A DNA stretch of 64,000 bases, from positions 1-64,000 of the forward strand of contig CAUUHV010000008.1 of the NCBI GenBank assembly GCA_963545085.1, written 5' to 3'. The first letter of the stretch is position 1. Every line of letters begins with the position of its first letter. Both the position numbers and the translations under genes were made by a program. The stretch is from Catonella sp963545085 (GTDB lineage: Bacteria > Bacillota > Clostridia > Lachnospirales > Lachnospiraceae). The notes under the pieces were generated by a model, which saw only the letters and a list, made by a program, of their open reading frames with translations, made no database searches and was not told where the DNA came from. This document shows, piece by piece, positions 52,343 to 61,237 of this stretch.

Positions 52343-53098
52343 ATGATAAAGGTAATTCTCCACGGCTGTAACGGAAGGATGGGGCAGGTGCTCGGGGAGC
52401 TTATAAAGGAAGACGCGGAGCTTGAGGTTATTGCAGGAATAGAGCCGTCGGGTGAAAGGAAAAATGATTATCCGGTATATAAGAGCCTTAATGAGTTTGA
52501 AGGTAAGGCGGATGTTATTATAGATTTTTCCACAGCTTCCGCTATAGATGCTCTTGTAGATTATTGCGAAAAGACACACACTCCGGCGGTGCTTTGCTCT
52601 ACAGGGCTTTCAAGCGAACAGCTTTTAAGGGTGAATAAGCTTTCCGAAACTTCGGCGGTGCTTCAGTCGGCCAATATGTCGCTCGGCGTAAATGTGCTTA
52701 TAAAGCTTTTAAAGGATATTTCCGCTTCACTTTTTAATAACGGATTTGATATAGAAATAGTTGAAAAGCACCATAAAATGAAGCTTGATGCTCCGAGCGG
52801 AACGGCTTTAGCTCTTGCGGACGCCGCAAAGTCGGGTATTTCATCCGATATTTCTTATAATTTTAACAGAAGTGAAGTAAGGAAAAAGAGAGATAAGGAT
52901 GAAATCGGTATTTCTTCCGTCAGGGGAGGAAGTATAGTGGGTGAGCACGAGGTTATATTCGCAGGTACGGATGAGGTTATAGAGATTAAGCACAGTGCTT
53001 ATTCAAGGGCTATCTTTGCGAAAGGAGCTATAACCGCGGCTAAATTTTTAAAAGGAAAAAAATCGGGTAAGTTCGATATGTCGGACGTTGTGGGTTGA
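52343..53098 (+). CDS. dapB: 4-hydroxy-tetrahydrodipicolinate reductase
   Basis: A 251-residue DapB of normal length. The NAD(P)-binding motif is HGCNGRMGQVL; DFSTASA, the substrate and catalytic motif EIVEKHHKMKLDAPSGTAL, and SVRGGSIVGEHEVIFAG follow. It reduces HTPA (the product of DapA) to tetrahydrodipicolinate in lysine and diaminopimelate synthesis. AGGAGG precedes the ATG. No other dap gene is adjacent. Confidence 0.96.
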   Translation: MIKVILHGCNGRMGQVLGELIKEDAELEVIAGIEPSGERKNDYPVYKSLNEFEGKADVIIDFSTASAIDALVDYCEKTHTPAVLCSTGLSSEQLLRVNKLSETSAVLQSANMSLGVNVLIKLLKDISASLFNNGFDIEIVEKHHKMKLDAPSGTALALADAAKSGISSDISYNFNRSEVRKKRDKDEIGISSVRGGSIVGEHEVIFAGTDEVIEIKHSAYSRAIFAKGAITAAKFLKGKKSGKFDMSDVVG

Positions 53099-53103
53099 TA
53101 AGT

Positions 53104-54588
53104 ATGAAAATACCGAAAAAAGGACTTATAATAATTATTATGAGCCTTGCCGTACTTGCATTTTTGGCAGGAGCTGCGCTTTTTGTAAACGCTCCGATAA
53201 AGGCTTCGATAACTGTTGAGGCGGGAGAAAGAGAGCTTAAGCAGTCGGATTTTTATAAAAATGCGGGGATATACGAGCTTTTGTTAAGTCATAACATACC
53301 TTTAATAAATTGTAAACCTTTGACGGATTTAAATGAACTTACGTTAAATGTTCCGGGGCTTTATTCCGTGCAATTTTTGGTAAACGGAAAAACTCTTACT
53401 TCAATGCTTGAAGTGACTGATACCGAAGAACCGATATTGATAGTAAAAGAAGCTGTAATTGCTGCCGGTGAAAAATGCAGGGAAGAAGATTTTATAGAAG
53501 AGGTAAAAGACTCGACGGAAACCGTTTTGGAGATAAAAGGGATTTCCAAGTATAATAGAAAACGTAAGGCGGGGATTTATGAGGTAAAGATTACGGCTAC
53601 CGATTTAGGCGGGAACAGGACGACCGCGAATACTCTGCTTTATGCTCTTGATGTAAAGAAAACGGTAAAGGCGGAGCTTGGAAGCGAGGATTTTCCTGCT
53701 GAAAAATTTTTAAAGTCAAAGAATTTAAAGATAAGATATAGAAATAAGTTTGATATAAAGGGTTGTCTTAACAGAGAGGGAAAATATACGGTGCCGCTTA
53801 CCGTTTTAACGAAAAACGGAAAAAAGGATATTGATTTACGACTTAAGGTGGCAGATACGACTCCCCCTAAAATAATGGGTGTGAGAGATAAAAATATTTA
53901 TATAGGCTCTCCTGTTTCGTATAGAAACGGGGTTTATGTAAAGGATAATCAAAAAGATGAAATAGCTTTTAAGGTAGACGCTTCCAAGGTAAATGTAAAA
54001 AAAGAGGGAGTATATACTGTTAAATATTCGGCTTCGGATAAGGCGGGGAATAAAACCGTAAAAAAGGTGAAAGTGGTTGTAATGACTTCCGATAAAAGTC
54101 ATGAGGCGGAAGTCGATAAATATGTGAAAGATACTTTGAGACATCTTACTCATAAGGGAATGAGCAATATCGAAAAATTGAGGAAGATTTTTGAATTTTG
54201 CCATGATGAGATAAGATATACGGGAATTTCCGAAAAAGGGAATGCTGTGGAGGCGGCTTACAACGGCTTCAGAACTCATACGGGGGACTGCTTCACATAT
54301 TACGCAACCGCCGCCGCGCTAATAAACGGAGCGGGATTTGAGAATATAATGGTTACAAGGGATACGGAAAATACCGACCATTTTTGGAACCTTATAAAAT
54401 ATGACGGAAGCTGGTATCATTTTGACACCTGCCCTTTGGAGGGCGCGGGAAATTTTGTACCATTTATGCTTTGCGATACGGATTTAGAGAAGTTTTCAAA
54501 GGAATATTCCGAAAAATATCCGAGTCATGAAGGCTACTATGACTTTAGGGAGGACGATTATCCCGAAAGAGCGGAGAAATCTTTATAA
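53104..54588 (+). CDS. Membrane-anchored transglutaminase-like protein with Ig-like domains
   Basis: A 494-residue protein with an N-terminal membrane segment (LIIIIMSLAVLAFLAGAALFV). Two or three extracellular beta-sandwich domains follow, the last a DUF5011/HYR-like module (DTTPPKIMGV, GVYTVKYSASDKAGNKTVKKV). A C-terminal transglutaminase-like domain carries the full Cys-His-Asp triad: GDCFTYYATAAAL, TDHFWNLIKY and YHFDTCP. The family includes proteases and cross-linking enzymes; substrate unknown. ATG at 53104 is preferred to a TTG overlapping the dapB stop. It begins the DltABC-like run, with only 4 bp separating it from the next gene. Confidence 0.85.
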   Translation: MKIPKKGLIIIIMSLAVLAFLAGAALFVNAPIKASITVEAGERELKQSDFYKNAGIYELLLSHNIPLINCKPLTDLNELTLNVPGLYSVQFLVNGKTLTSMLEVTDTEEPILIVKEAVIAAGEKCREEDFIEEVKDSTETVLEIKGISKYNRKRKAGIYEVKITATDLGGNRTTANTLLYALDVKKTVKAELGSEDFPAEKFLKSKNLKIRYRNKFDIKGCLNREGKYTVPLTVLTKNGKKDIDLRLKVADTTPPKIMGVRDKNIYIGSPVSYRNGVYVKDNQKDEIAFKVDASKVNVKKEGVYTVKYSASDKAGNKTVKKVKVVVMTSDKSHEAEVDKYVKDTLRHLTHKGMSNIEKLRKIFEFCHDEIRYTGISEKGNAVEAAYNGFRTHTGDCFTYYATAAALINGAGFENIMVTRDTENTDHFWNLIKYDGSWYHFDTCPLEGAGNFVPFMLCDTDLEKFSKEYSEKYPSHEGYYDFREDDYPERAEKSL

Positions 54589-54592
54589 TAGG

Positions 54593-56017
54593 ATGAAAAA
54601 TATTTTTGAGTATTTAGAGGAAAATGCTGTAAAACATCCGTGTAAAATGGCTTATTTTGATGATGAAGTTTGTTATACATGGGAGAAAATAAGGGAGTCT
54701 TCATATAGAATATCTTCCGGGCTTATAAAGGAATTGGGGCTTAAGGACAGAGAGCGTCCGATAGCATTGGCACTTAAAAAGTCGCCTATAGCGGTGGCGG
54801 CTCTTTTTGCCGTAATGCTTTCGGGCAGATTTTATGTTTTTTTAGATGATAATCTGCCGGAGGAAAGGCTTGAGACAATCATTAAAATAATAAATCCGAT
54901 TAAGATAATTGATGACGATTATCTGAAAAAGCTTTCGGAAGTTGAAACAGATGTTTCTCTTATAGAAGAAGCTATGAGTTTGTTTAATCCGGAGGATACG
55001 GCTTATATAACGTTTACATCGAGTACAACCGGCGCTCCGAAAGGAGTGGAAACAAGCTTTTCATCCGTTTTCAGATATATAGAAGGACTTATAGAGGTGC
55101 TTCCGTTTAATAAAAATACCGTAACGGCAAATCAGGCGCCGTTTTATTTTGATGCCTGTCTTAAAGATATATATACGGCTCTTGTTACCGGCGGAGGCTC
55201 TTATCTTTGTAAAAGAGAGTTTTTTTCCGAACCGTCAAGGCTTATAAAGGCTTTGATAAAAAACGGAATCAATACTCTGACATGGACATCGTCCGCATAT
55301 TCTATTATGGAGACTTTCAACGCTTTTTGCGGAGAAGATATTAAGGGATGGGCGGAATCGGTAAGACTCATAACTTTCGGTAGTGAGGTAATGAGAGCTA
55401 AAACACTTAATTATCTTAGAAAATGTTTTAAGAACTCTAAAATTTTTCAGCTTTACGGACCTACGGAAGCTACAGGGATGAGCACATTTTATGAGGTTAG
55501 AAAGTATTTTAAGGACGGAGAGCGTATTCCTATAGGAAAGCCTTTTTCGGGAGTTGAAATTGAGCTTTCTACCGACGGGGAAATAGTAATTAAGGGAAAC
55601 AGGCTGGCTAAGGGATATTATAAGGATAAGGAAAAAACGGAAAAGGTATTTAAGGAATACAACGGGGAACGTGCTTATTTTACCGGAGATTTAGCGTATT
55701 TTAACGAGGATAATGACCTTATATTTTCGGGAAGAAAGGACAGGGTAATAAAGAGAGCGGGATATATGATGTCGCTTGAGTATATGGAGCTTCTTGCTGG
55801 AGAGGTTGGAGGAGTGAGCGGGACGGCGGCGTTGTATGATGAAAGTAAGGACAGGATAACGCTTTTCTATGAAGGAGAAGCGGAGAAGGGGGCAATAAGA
55901 GAATTTCTCGGGCTTAAGTTTCCGAAAGGGGTGCTGCCGGGAAGAATAGAGAAGGTGAAGAAAATTCCTAAACTGGCGAACGGCAAGACGGATTTCGGTG
56001 AGCTGAGGGGATTATGA
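54593..56017 (+). CDS. DltA-like adenylating enzyme (amino-acid:carrier-protein ligase)
   Basis: A 474-residue AMP-forming ligase. Core motifs are A3 ITFTSSTTGAPKGVE, A4 QAPFYFDACLKDIYTAL, A5 QLYGPTEATG, A7 YFTGDLAYF, A8 SGRKDRVIKRAGYMMSLEYMEL and the A10 lysine in LANGKTDFGEL. The closest well-known relative is DltA, which activates D-alanine and loads it on DltC; the FYFD aspartate corresponds to the residue that binds the substrate amino group there. The next genes encode a carrier protein and an MBOAT protein, completing a Dlt-like loading and transfer system. The amino acid is inferred, not shown. ATG at 54593 follows the preceding stop by 4 bp. Confidence 0.85.
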   Translation: MKNIFEYLEENAVKHPCKMAYFDDEVCYTWEKIRESSYRISSGLIKELGLKDRERPIALALKKSPIAVAALFAVMLSGRFYVFLDDNLPEERLETIIKIINPIKIIDDDYLKKLSEVETDVSLIEEAMSLFNPEDTAYITFTSSTTGAPKGVETSFSSVFRYIEGLIEVLPFNKNTVTANQAPFYFDACLKDIYTALVTGGGSYLCKREFFSEPSRLIKALIKNGINTLTWTSSAYSIMETFNAFCGEDIKGWAESVRLITFGSEVMRAKTLNYLRKCFKNSKIFQLYGPTEATGMSTFYEVRKYFKDGERIPIGKPFSGVEIELSTDGEIVIKGNRLAKGYYKDKEKTEKVFKEYNGERAYFTGDLAYFNEDNDLIFSGRKDRVIKRAGYMMSLEYMELLAGEVGGVSGTAALYDESKDRITLFYEGEAEKGAIREFLGLKFPKGVLPGRIEKVKKIPKLANGKTDFGELRGL

Positions 56018-56030
56018 AAGGAATAAATAT

Positions 56031-56249
56031 ATGGACAGGCTTATAGAGATTTTAACGGAAATAAATGACGAGTATGATTACATGGCGGAAACAGAGCTTG
56101 TTTCCGGGAGAAAGCTTGACTCATTTGATTTGGTGGGACTTATAACTGAGATAAGGAAGGAATACGGGGTGAGTATTCCGGTTAAGGAGATAACGGCGGA
56201 AAATTTTGACAGCGCCGAAAGGATTTTAAAGCTTATAAACAGGCTTTAG
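56031..56249 (+). CDS. DltC-like acyl/aminoacyl carrier protein
   Basis: A 72-residue four-helix carrier protein. The 4'-phosphopantetheine attachment serine is in KLDSFDLVGLITEI at about residue 31, as in DltC. It is acidic overall and the right length for the family. It lies 13 bp behind the adenylating enzyme, which should load it, and 20 bp before the membrane O-acyltransferase, which should unload it. Confidence 0.87.
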   Translation: MDRLIEILTEINDEYDYMAETELVSGRKLDSFDLVGLITEIRKEYGVSIPVKEITAENFDSAERILKLINRL

Positions 56250-56268
56250 GTGAGGTGAGAGGAGGAAT

Positions 56269-57693
56269 ATGCTGTTTCAGGAATATTTTTTTATATTTTT
56301 ATTGCCTGTCATAGTGTTTTTATATCGAGCCCTGCCTATCAGGCTTGCAAATTTTTTTCTTACAGCCGCAGGGCTTTCTTTTTATGCCTTTTGCGGGAAA
56401 GCGGATATCTTATCGGTATGTGCGGTAAGCGTTATGACTTGGCTTTTCGGGATTTTTATAGAAAAACCCAAAAGCCTAAGCGCCAAGAAAGCTCTGCTTG
56501 TTGCTTTTTTGCTTATTTTCGCAGGATTGTTTGTATATGTCAAAACGATGACGGAGCTTAGGATTGTCGGATTTTCTTATTATATATTAACGGCTTCGGG
56601 ATATCTTATAGAGATAGCGGGAGGCAAAAGAGCCGTGTACAACCCGCTCAAAGCTATATCGGTAGTTTCATTTTTCCCGATTATGCTTCAGGGTCCTATA
56701 ACTGATTTTAACGAGCTTTCTACCGGGATTGCAAAAGAAAAGAAGAAAATTGACTGCCATATTTTAATGAATGCGATACGGCGGATTCTTTTAGGTTATT
56801 TCAAAAAGTTAATTATAGCGAATAGGCTTGCTCCGATAACTGAAATGGTTTTTAACGGAGGGAATTATAACGGTTTTGTAGTATTTACGGGACTGTTAAT
56901 ATATTCTGTAAGACTTATAGCGGATTTTACGGGTGGAATTGATATAGCTATAGGAATAGCGGAGCTTCTCGGTATAAGGCTTCCCGAAAACTTCAACAAG
57001 CCGTTATTAGCGGTTTCTCTTTCCGATTTTTGGAGCAGATGGCATATTACGCTTTCAAAATGGTTTGCTTCAAATGTATTTTATCCGCTTTCGATACGGA
57101 TTTCAGCAATAAAAGGAATAGAAAAACTCTCAAAATCAATGCGAAGAAAAATACCTGTGTATATGGCAGCTCTTGCAACATGGTCACTTACGGGACTTTG
57201 GCATGGAATAGGTCTCAATTTTCTTTGTTGGGGTCTTGCGAATGCAGTGATACTTATAACGTCATTTTCATTTAAGGGAAAATATGATAAATTTCATAAA
57301 AATATGAGTTTTTCAAACGGTAAACCTTACAGAATTTTTATGATGGTAAGAACCTTTGTAATAGTAAGTTTTTTAAGGAGCTTTGATTTACATAAAAGCC
57401 CTGTTGAAGCCGTTTTAAGTGTTTTTAGGGTAAGAGGAGATAATTTTTCGGATTTTATAAGCAGGGTTATGAATATTTCCGAAATGAATGTTTCAATCTT
57501 GATTTTTACAATCGTTGCGGTTGTTTGCGTGATGATATATGACAGCAAGGATAAAAAGAGTGAAAATAATATGAGCTTAAAGTATTTTACAATCAGTCTT
57601 GTAAAAAACGCTGCGATTTTCATAATGATTGTATTATTCGGAGCTTACGGTACGGAATTTAAGATAACTGATTTCATATATGGAAAGTTTTAG
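56269..57693 (+). CDS. DltB-like MBOAT membrane O-acyltransferase
   Basis: A 474-residue polytopic membrane protein with about 11 hydrophobic segments. The MBOAT motifs are SFFPIMLQGPITDFNEL, SDFWSRWHITLSKWFA and the catalytic-histidine region TGLWHGIGLNFLCWG. In DltB these form the funnel where the carrier protein docks and the acyl or aminoacyl group crosses the membrane. Gene order gives a Dlt-like set, but DltD, which completes transfer to teichoic acids, is missing here. Its acceptor is therefore open. Confidence 0.88.
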   Translation: MLFQEYFFIFLLPVIVFLYRALPIRLANFFLTAAGLSFYAFCGKADILSVCAVSVMTWLFGIFIEKPKSLSAKKALLVAFLLIFAGLFVYVKTMTELRIVGFSYYILTASGYLIEIAGGKRAVYNPLKAISVVSFFPIMLQGPITDFNELSTGIAKEKKKIDCHILMNAIRRILLGYFKKLIIANRLAPITEMVFNGGNYNGFVVFTGLLIYSVRLIADFTGGIDIAIGIAELLGIRLPENFNKPLLAVSLSDFWSRWHITLSKWFASNVFYPLSIRISAIKGIEKLSKSMRRKIPVYMAALATWSLTGLWHGIGLNFLCWGLANAVILITSFSFKGKYDKFHKNMSFSNGKPYRIFMMVRTFVIVSFLRSFDLHKSPVEAVLSVFRVRGDNFSDFISRVMNISEMNVSILIFTIVAVVCVMIYDSKDKKSENNMSLKYFTISLVKNAAIFIMIVLFGAYGTEFKITDFIYGKF

Positions 57694-57785
57694 TCGGGGT
57701 ACATGCTTAAAGGTATTTTACTTTTAGTAAAAATATGCTATTATCAGCGCAAGATTCAGCGGACAGTATTATAAAAGGAAGAATA

Positions 57786-59426
57786 ATGGAAGAAAAAAAG
57801 AGCTTCAGGGAGCTAAGATTGGTTAAGAAAAGTAAAAAGGGAATAGCGAAGGTTATTTTCGGCAGAACCGGAATAAATCTTATACTGATTATGCTTCAGC
57901 TTGCGTTTTATTTCAGTGCTCTCAGCGCCCTTGCCGTATATCTCCCTTTTCTGATAAGTACAAGCGTATTTATTCAGATTGTTATGATTTTTGTGGTGAT
58001 GAACAGCAGAGAGGATTTTAACGTTAAACTCGCATGGATAAGTCTTACGGCAATTCTTCCGATTTATGCCTTTTTTATGTATTTTTTTATAAAAAATGAT
58101 ATAGGTCACAGACAGTTAAAAAAATATACGACAGAGCTTTTAAATGACAGTTACGGCTTGATAAAGAATGAAAAAAGCTTCATGGACGATTTAAAGGTTA
58201 AAAACAGAAGACTGTATAATCTTGCCGACTATGTAAACAGCGGCGGGCTGTATCCGATTCATAAAAACACCGGATCTAAGTATTATGCTTTGGGAGATTT
58301 GATGTTTCCGGACATGATCAATGAGTTAAAAAAGGCAGAGAAATTTATATTTATCGAGTATTTTATTATAGAAGAAGGAAATATGTGGGGGCAGGTGCTT
58401 GCCATTCTTGAGGATAAGGTAAAGCAGGGAGTTGAAGTAAGAGTAGTATATGACGGAATGTGTGAATTTTCAATGCTTCCTTATAATTATAAAGAAGAAC
58501 TTAAAAAAATAGGGATAAAGACAAGGATTTTTTCAAGAATCTTGCCTTTTATTTCCACGGCGTACAATTACAGGAACCACAGAAAACTTTTAATCATTGA
58601 CGGAAAAACCGCGTTTACCGGCGGTATAAATATGGCTGATGAGTATATAAATAAAATAGAGAGATTCGGACATTGGAAGGATGCGGGGATAAGGATAAAG
58701 GGAGAGGCGGTAAGAAATTTCACTCTTATGTTTTTGCAGGACTGGACTATAAGTATAAGCAGGAGACATAAAAGAAAGCTTGGACAATCTGCCAAGTTAA
58801 GATATGGATATGAGACTGAATTTGCTGTTGAATGCGGTCAATATGTTTTAATTCCCGTGGAAAAGGAAAAGGAAACGGACGGCTATCTTATACCGTTTGG
58901 AGACAATCCTTTAGATAGCGACAAGGTGGGGGAGATGGTATATATAGATATTTTAAACCGCGCCGAGGAGTACGTGTATATAATGACTCCGTATCTGATA
59001 GTGGATGAAGCGATGTCTACCGCTCTTAAATACGCGGCAAGGAAGGGTGTAAGGGTAAGGATCATGACACCGCGGATTCCCGATAAAAAATTTGTTTTTG
59101 CCCAGACCAGAAGTCATTATAGGGATCTTATGGATGCGGGAGTGGAAATTTATGAGTATATGCCGGGCTTTGTGCATTCCAAAATTTTTGTAAGTGATGA
59201 TAAAAGGGCTGTTACAGGATCAATAAATCTTGATTACAGGAGTCTCTATCACAGCTTTGAAAACGCCGTATATTTGGAAAGCGCGGACTATGCCCTGGAT
59301 GTAAGAAGAGACTTTGAGGAAACCCTCAAAAGCTGTGAAAGAATAAGCTACAGCTTTTTAAAGAATGACAGTATATTTAATAAGGTTACGGGAGCTTTGC
59401 TTAAGCCCGTGTCTTATTTGATGTAA
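57786..59426 (+). CDS. cls: Cardiolipin synthase
   Basis: A 546-residue phospholipase D-family synthase. Two N-terminal membrane helices (LILIMLQLAFYFSALSALAV and the segment after) precede two HKD catalytic motifs, HRKLLIIDGKTAFTGG and HSKIFVSDDKRAVTGS, in the cytosolic or membrane-associated catalytic part. It condenses two phosphatidylglycerol molecules to cardiolipin and glycerol. It is somewhat longer than the usual 480-510 residues, mainly at the N-terminus. ATG at 57786 (GGAAG upstream) is preferred to 57735. The 3' end overlaps holA, convergent, by 26 bp. Confidence 0.94.
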   Translation: MEEKKSFRELRLVKKSKKGIAKVIFGRTGINLILIMLQLAFYFSALSALAVYLPFLISTSVFIQIVMIFVVMNSREDFNVKLAWISLTAILPIYAFFMYFFIKNDIGHRQLKKYTTELLNDSYGLIKNEKSFMDDLKVKNRRLYNLADYVNSGGLYPIHKNTGSKYYALGDLMFPDMINELKKAEKFIFIEYFIIEEGNMWGQVLAILEDKVKQGVEVRVVYDGMCEFSMLPYNYKEELKKIGIKTRIFSRILPFISTAYNYRNHRKLLIIDGKTAFTGGINMADEYINKIERFGHWKDAGIRIKGEAVRNFTLMFLQDWTISISRRHKRKLGQSAKLRYGYETEFAVECGQYVLIPVEKEKETDGYLIPFGDNPLDSDKVGEMVYIDILNRAEEYVYIMTPYLIVDEAMSTALKYAARKGVRVRIMTPRIPDKKFVFAQTRSHYRDLMDAGVEIYEYMPGFVHSKIFVSDDKRAVTGSINLDYRSLYHSFENAVYLESADYALDVRRDFEETLKSCERISYSFLKNDSIFNKVTGALLKPVSYLM

Positions 59427-60405
59427 CCTGCGTCGAATACCTTATAAGCAGAGCTTCAACAGCGGTTTTTTCGTTTATAAGTCCTGTTTTAATATCCTTA
59501 TCAAGTGAAGCGCTATATTCAAGGGCTTCTTTTAACAATTCGGATGAAAAGTTTTTGACTTGAGGAAGGTAATTTTTTATCGCAAAAGCGGGAACGGAAA
59601 GGAGAGAAGCCGCTTCTGAGGTTCTTCCGCTTTCTGAAAGTTCTTTAACGTGTAAAAGTATATGAAAATGCCTTGTAATTAAGGAAAGTATCTTTAAAGG
59701 AGCTTCCCTTCTTTCAAGCAGGTCGTAATAATATCTGAGTACGGCGGTTCTGTCCTTCCTTCCGAGGGAATCCATCATTTTAAAAATCTGATCGGCTATG
59801 GTTTCGGGGCAGACCTCGTCTATATCCTTTTTTTCTATGAAGCCTTTTTCATAAGCGTAAGCTGCCAGTTTATCCGCCTCATTACTTAGAGTGTCCATGC
59901 CTGTTCCTACACGGGATATCATATAAACCGCAATACTTTCAGTTATTTTTACTCCGTTTTTTGCAAAAAGTCCGATAAGCCAAGGCACTAAAGACTTTTC
60001 GTTTTCGGCATTAAATTCCGTACAAAGACCGTGTTTTGAAACGACTTTGAAAAGACGGCTTCTTTTGTCAACCTCATAATCCGTAAAGAGTATTACCGCC
60101 GTATCCGGAATTTTTTCTATAAAATCCGCCATACTGTTTTGAGATGAGAAAAAACCGGAATTTTCAATGATTATAAGTCGGTATGAGGAAAAAAAGGGCA
60201 GAGTCTCACTAAGCCCGACAATTTCCGATATATCGGGATTTTTACCTGTGAAAACGGAGCGATTCATCTCGTTTCCTCCGTCAAGCACAGCTTCGGATAG
60301 TGAATTTTTATAATATCTTATAAGATAAGACTCATTCCCGTAAAGTAAGTAGCAGCGTTTGAAATTTTTTGTTTTTATATCTTCTTTTAATTTGCTTAAT
60401 GACAT
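59401..60405 (-). CDS. holA: DNA polymerase III delta subunit
   Basis: A 334-residue HolA. The N-terminal AAA+-like domain starts with KRCYLLYGNESYLIRYYKNSL and contains LPFFSSYRLIIIENS and VPWLIGLFAKNGVKI; the C-terminal domain has DQIFKMMDSLGRKDRTAVLRYYYDLL and LLHVKELSESGRT. As the wrench of the clamp loader it opens the beta sliding clamp. It lacks a P-loop, as expected. Convergent with cls. Confidence 0.93.
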   Translation of the reverse strand: MSLSKLKEDIKTKNFKRCYLLYGNESYLIRYYKNSLSEAVLDGGNEMNRSVFTGKNPDISEIVGLSETLPFFSSYRLIIIENSGFFSSQNSMADFIEKIPDTAVILFTDYEVDKRSRLFKVVSKHGLCTEFNAENEKSLVPWLIGLFAKNGVKITESIAVYMISRVGTGMDTLSNEADKLAAYAYEKGFIEKKDIDEVCPETIADQIFKMMDSLGRKDRTAVLRYYYDLLERREAPLKILSLITRHFHILLHVKELSESGRTSEAASLLSVPAFAIKNYLPQVKNFSSELLKEALEYSASLDKDIKTGLINEKTAVEALLIRYSTQVTSNKTRA

Positions 60406-60420
60406 ACGTTTTCCTCAAAC

Positions 60421-60456
60421 CGGAATTATTTACGCCATGTTCAGTGAATAATTCCG
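60421..60456. promoter_or_regulatory. Inverted repeat between holA and the response-regulator gene
   Basis: CGGAATTATT (60421-60430) and AATAATTCCG (60447-60456) form a perfect 10-bp inverted repeat with a 16-nt spacer, just upstream of a candidate promoter at 60469. No U-tract follows in either direction. It may be a binding site. Confidence 0.4.
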
Positions 60457-60468
60457 ATTAAAATCTTC

Positions 60469-60498
60469 TTGTAAAAAGCTACTGCTAAAGTATAGAAT
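60469..60498 (+). promoter_or_regulatory. Candidate promoter of the two-component genes
   Basis: TTGTAA (60469-60474) with TAGAAT (60493-60498) at 18 bp, or TATAGA (60491-60496) at 16 bp; 47 bp upstream of the chosen ATG. Confidence 0.4.
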
Positions 60499-60544
60499 GA
60501 AAGATATATAAAAACAAGAGAAAATGCCCGAAACGGAGAAAATA

Positions 60545-61237
60545 ATGAGAATTTTTATAGTTGAGGACGACAGGGATATTTATGAGGCTTTGTCCGGAGA
60601 GCTTAAACTTTGGGGCTATGAAACAGCCGGAGTTAAGGATTTTAATAACGTAGACGGAGAAATAAAGGAAAGTGCGCCGGATTTGGTGCTTATGGATATC
60701 GTTTTACCTTATTTCAACGGATTTTACTGGTGTCAGAAATTGAGAGAATTTTCAAAAATTCCTTTGATGTTTATTTCGTCAAGGACTGAGGATATAGACA
60801 TAATACAGGCTATGCAGTTCGGAGGGGACGATTATATAACGAAGCCGATAAATATTCAGGTAGTAAGGGCAAAGATACAGGCGCTTTTAAGGAGAAGTTA
60901 TGATTTTAAAAGCGAAACGGATTACCTTGAGTTTGAAGGGTTAAGACTTTTTACCGCTGATGCCGAGATTGGTACGGGCGATAAAAGAATAAGCCTTACA
61001 AGGACTGAGCTTATGATATTTGAAGTGCTGTTTAAGAACGGCACGACAATTTCTAAAAGAGATGAGATTATAGACAGGTGTTGGCAGGGCGACAATTTTA
61101 TTGATGACAACACCCTTGCCGTAAATATAACGAGACTAAGAAAGAAATTAAAAGAAGCAGGCTTAGATGAACTGATAAAGACCAAGAAAGGAATAGGATA
61201 TTTTTTGTCCTTAGATAAAAGTGAAGAAAATATTTGA
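60545..61237 (+). CDS. OmpR-family response regulator (BceR-like)
   Basis: A 230-residue regulator with a receiver domain (VEDDRDI, phosphoacceptor Asp in VLMDIVLP, GDDYITKPI) and a C-terminal winged helix (LTRTELMIFEVLFKNGTTISKRDEI, LAVNITRLRKKL). ATG at 60545 has CGGAG six bases upstream and matches the usual N-terminus MRIFIVEDD; ATG at 60524 is less likely. It overlaps the kinase gene by 17 bp. With the BceAB-like transporter downstream it forms a typical antimicrobial-peptide sensing and resistance module. Confidence 0.92.
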   Translation: MRIFIVEDDRDIYEALSGELKLWGYETAGVKDFNNVDGEIKESAPDLVLMDIVLPYFNGFYWCQKLREFSKIPLMFISSRTEDIDIIQAMQFGGDDYITKPINIQVVRAKIQALLRRSYDFKSETDYLEFEGLRLFTADAEIGTGDKRISLTRTELMIFEVLFKNGTTISKRDEIIDRCWQGDNFIDDNTLAVNITRLRKKLKEAGLDELIKTKKGIGYFLSLDKSEENI

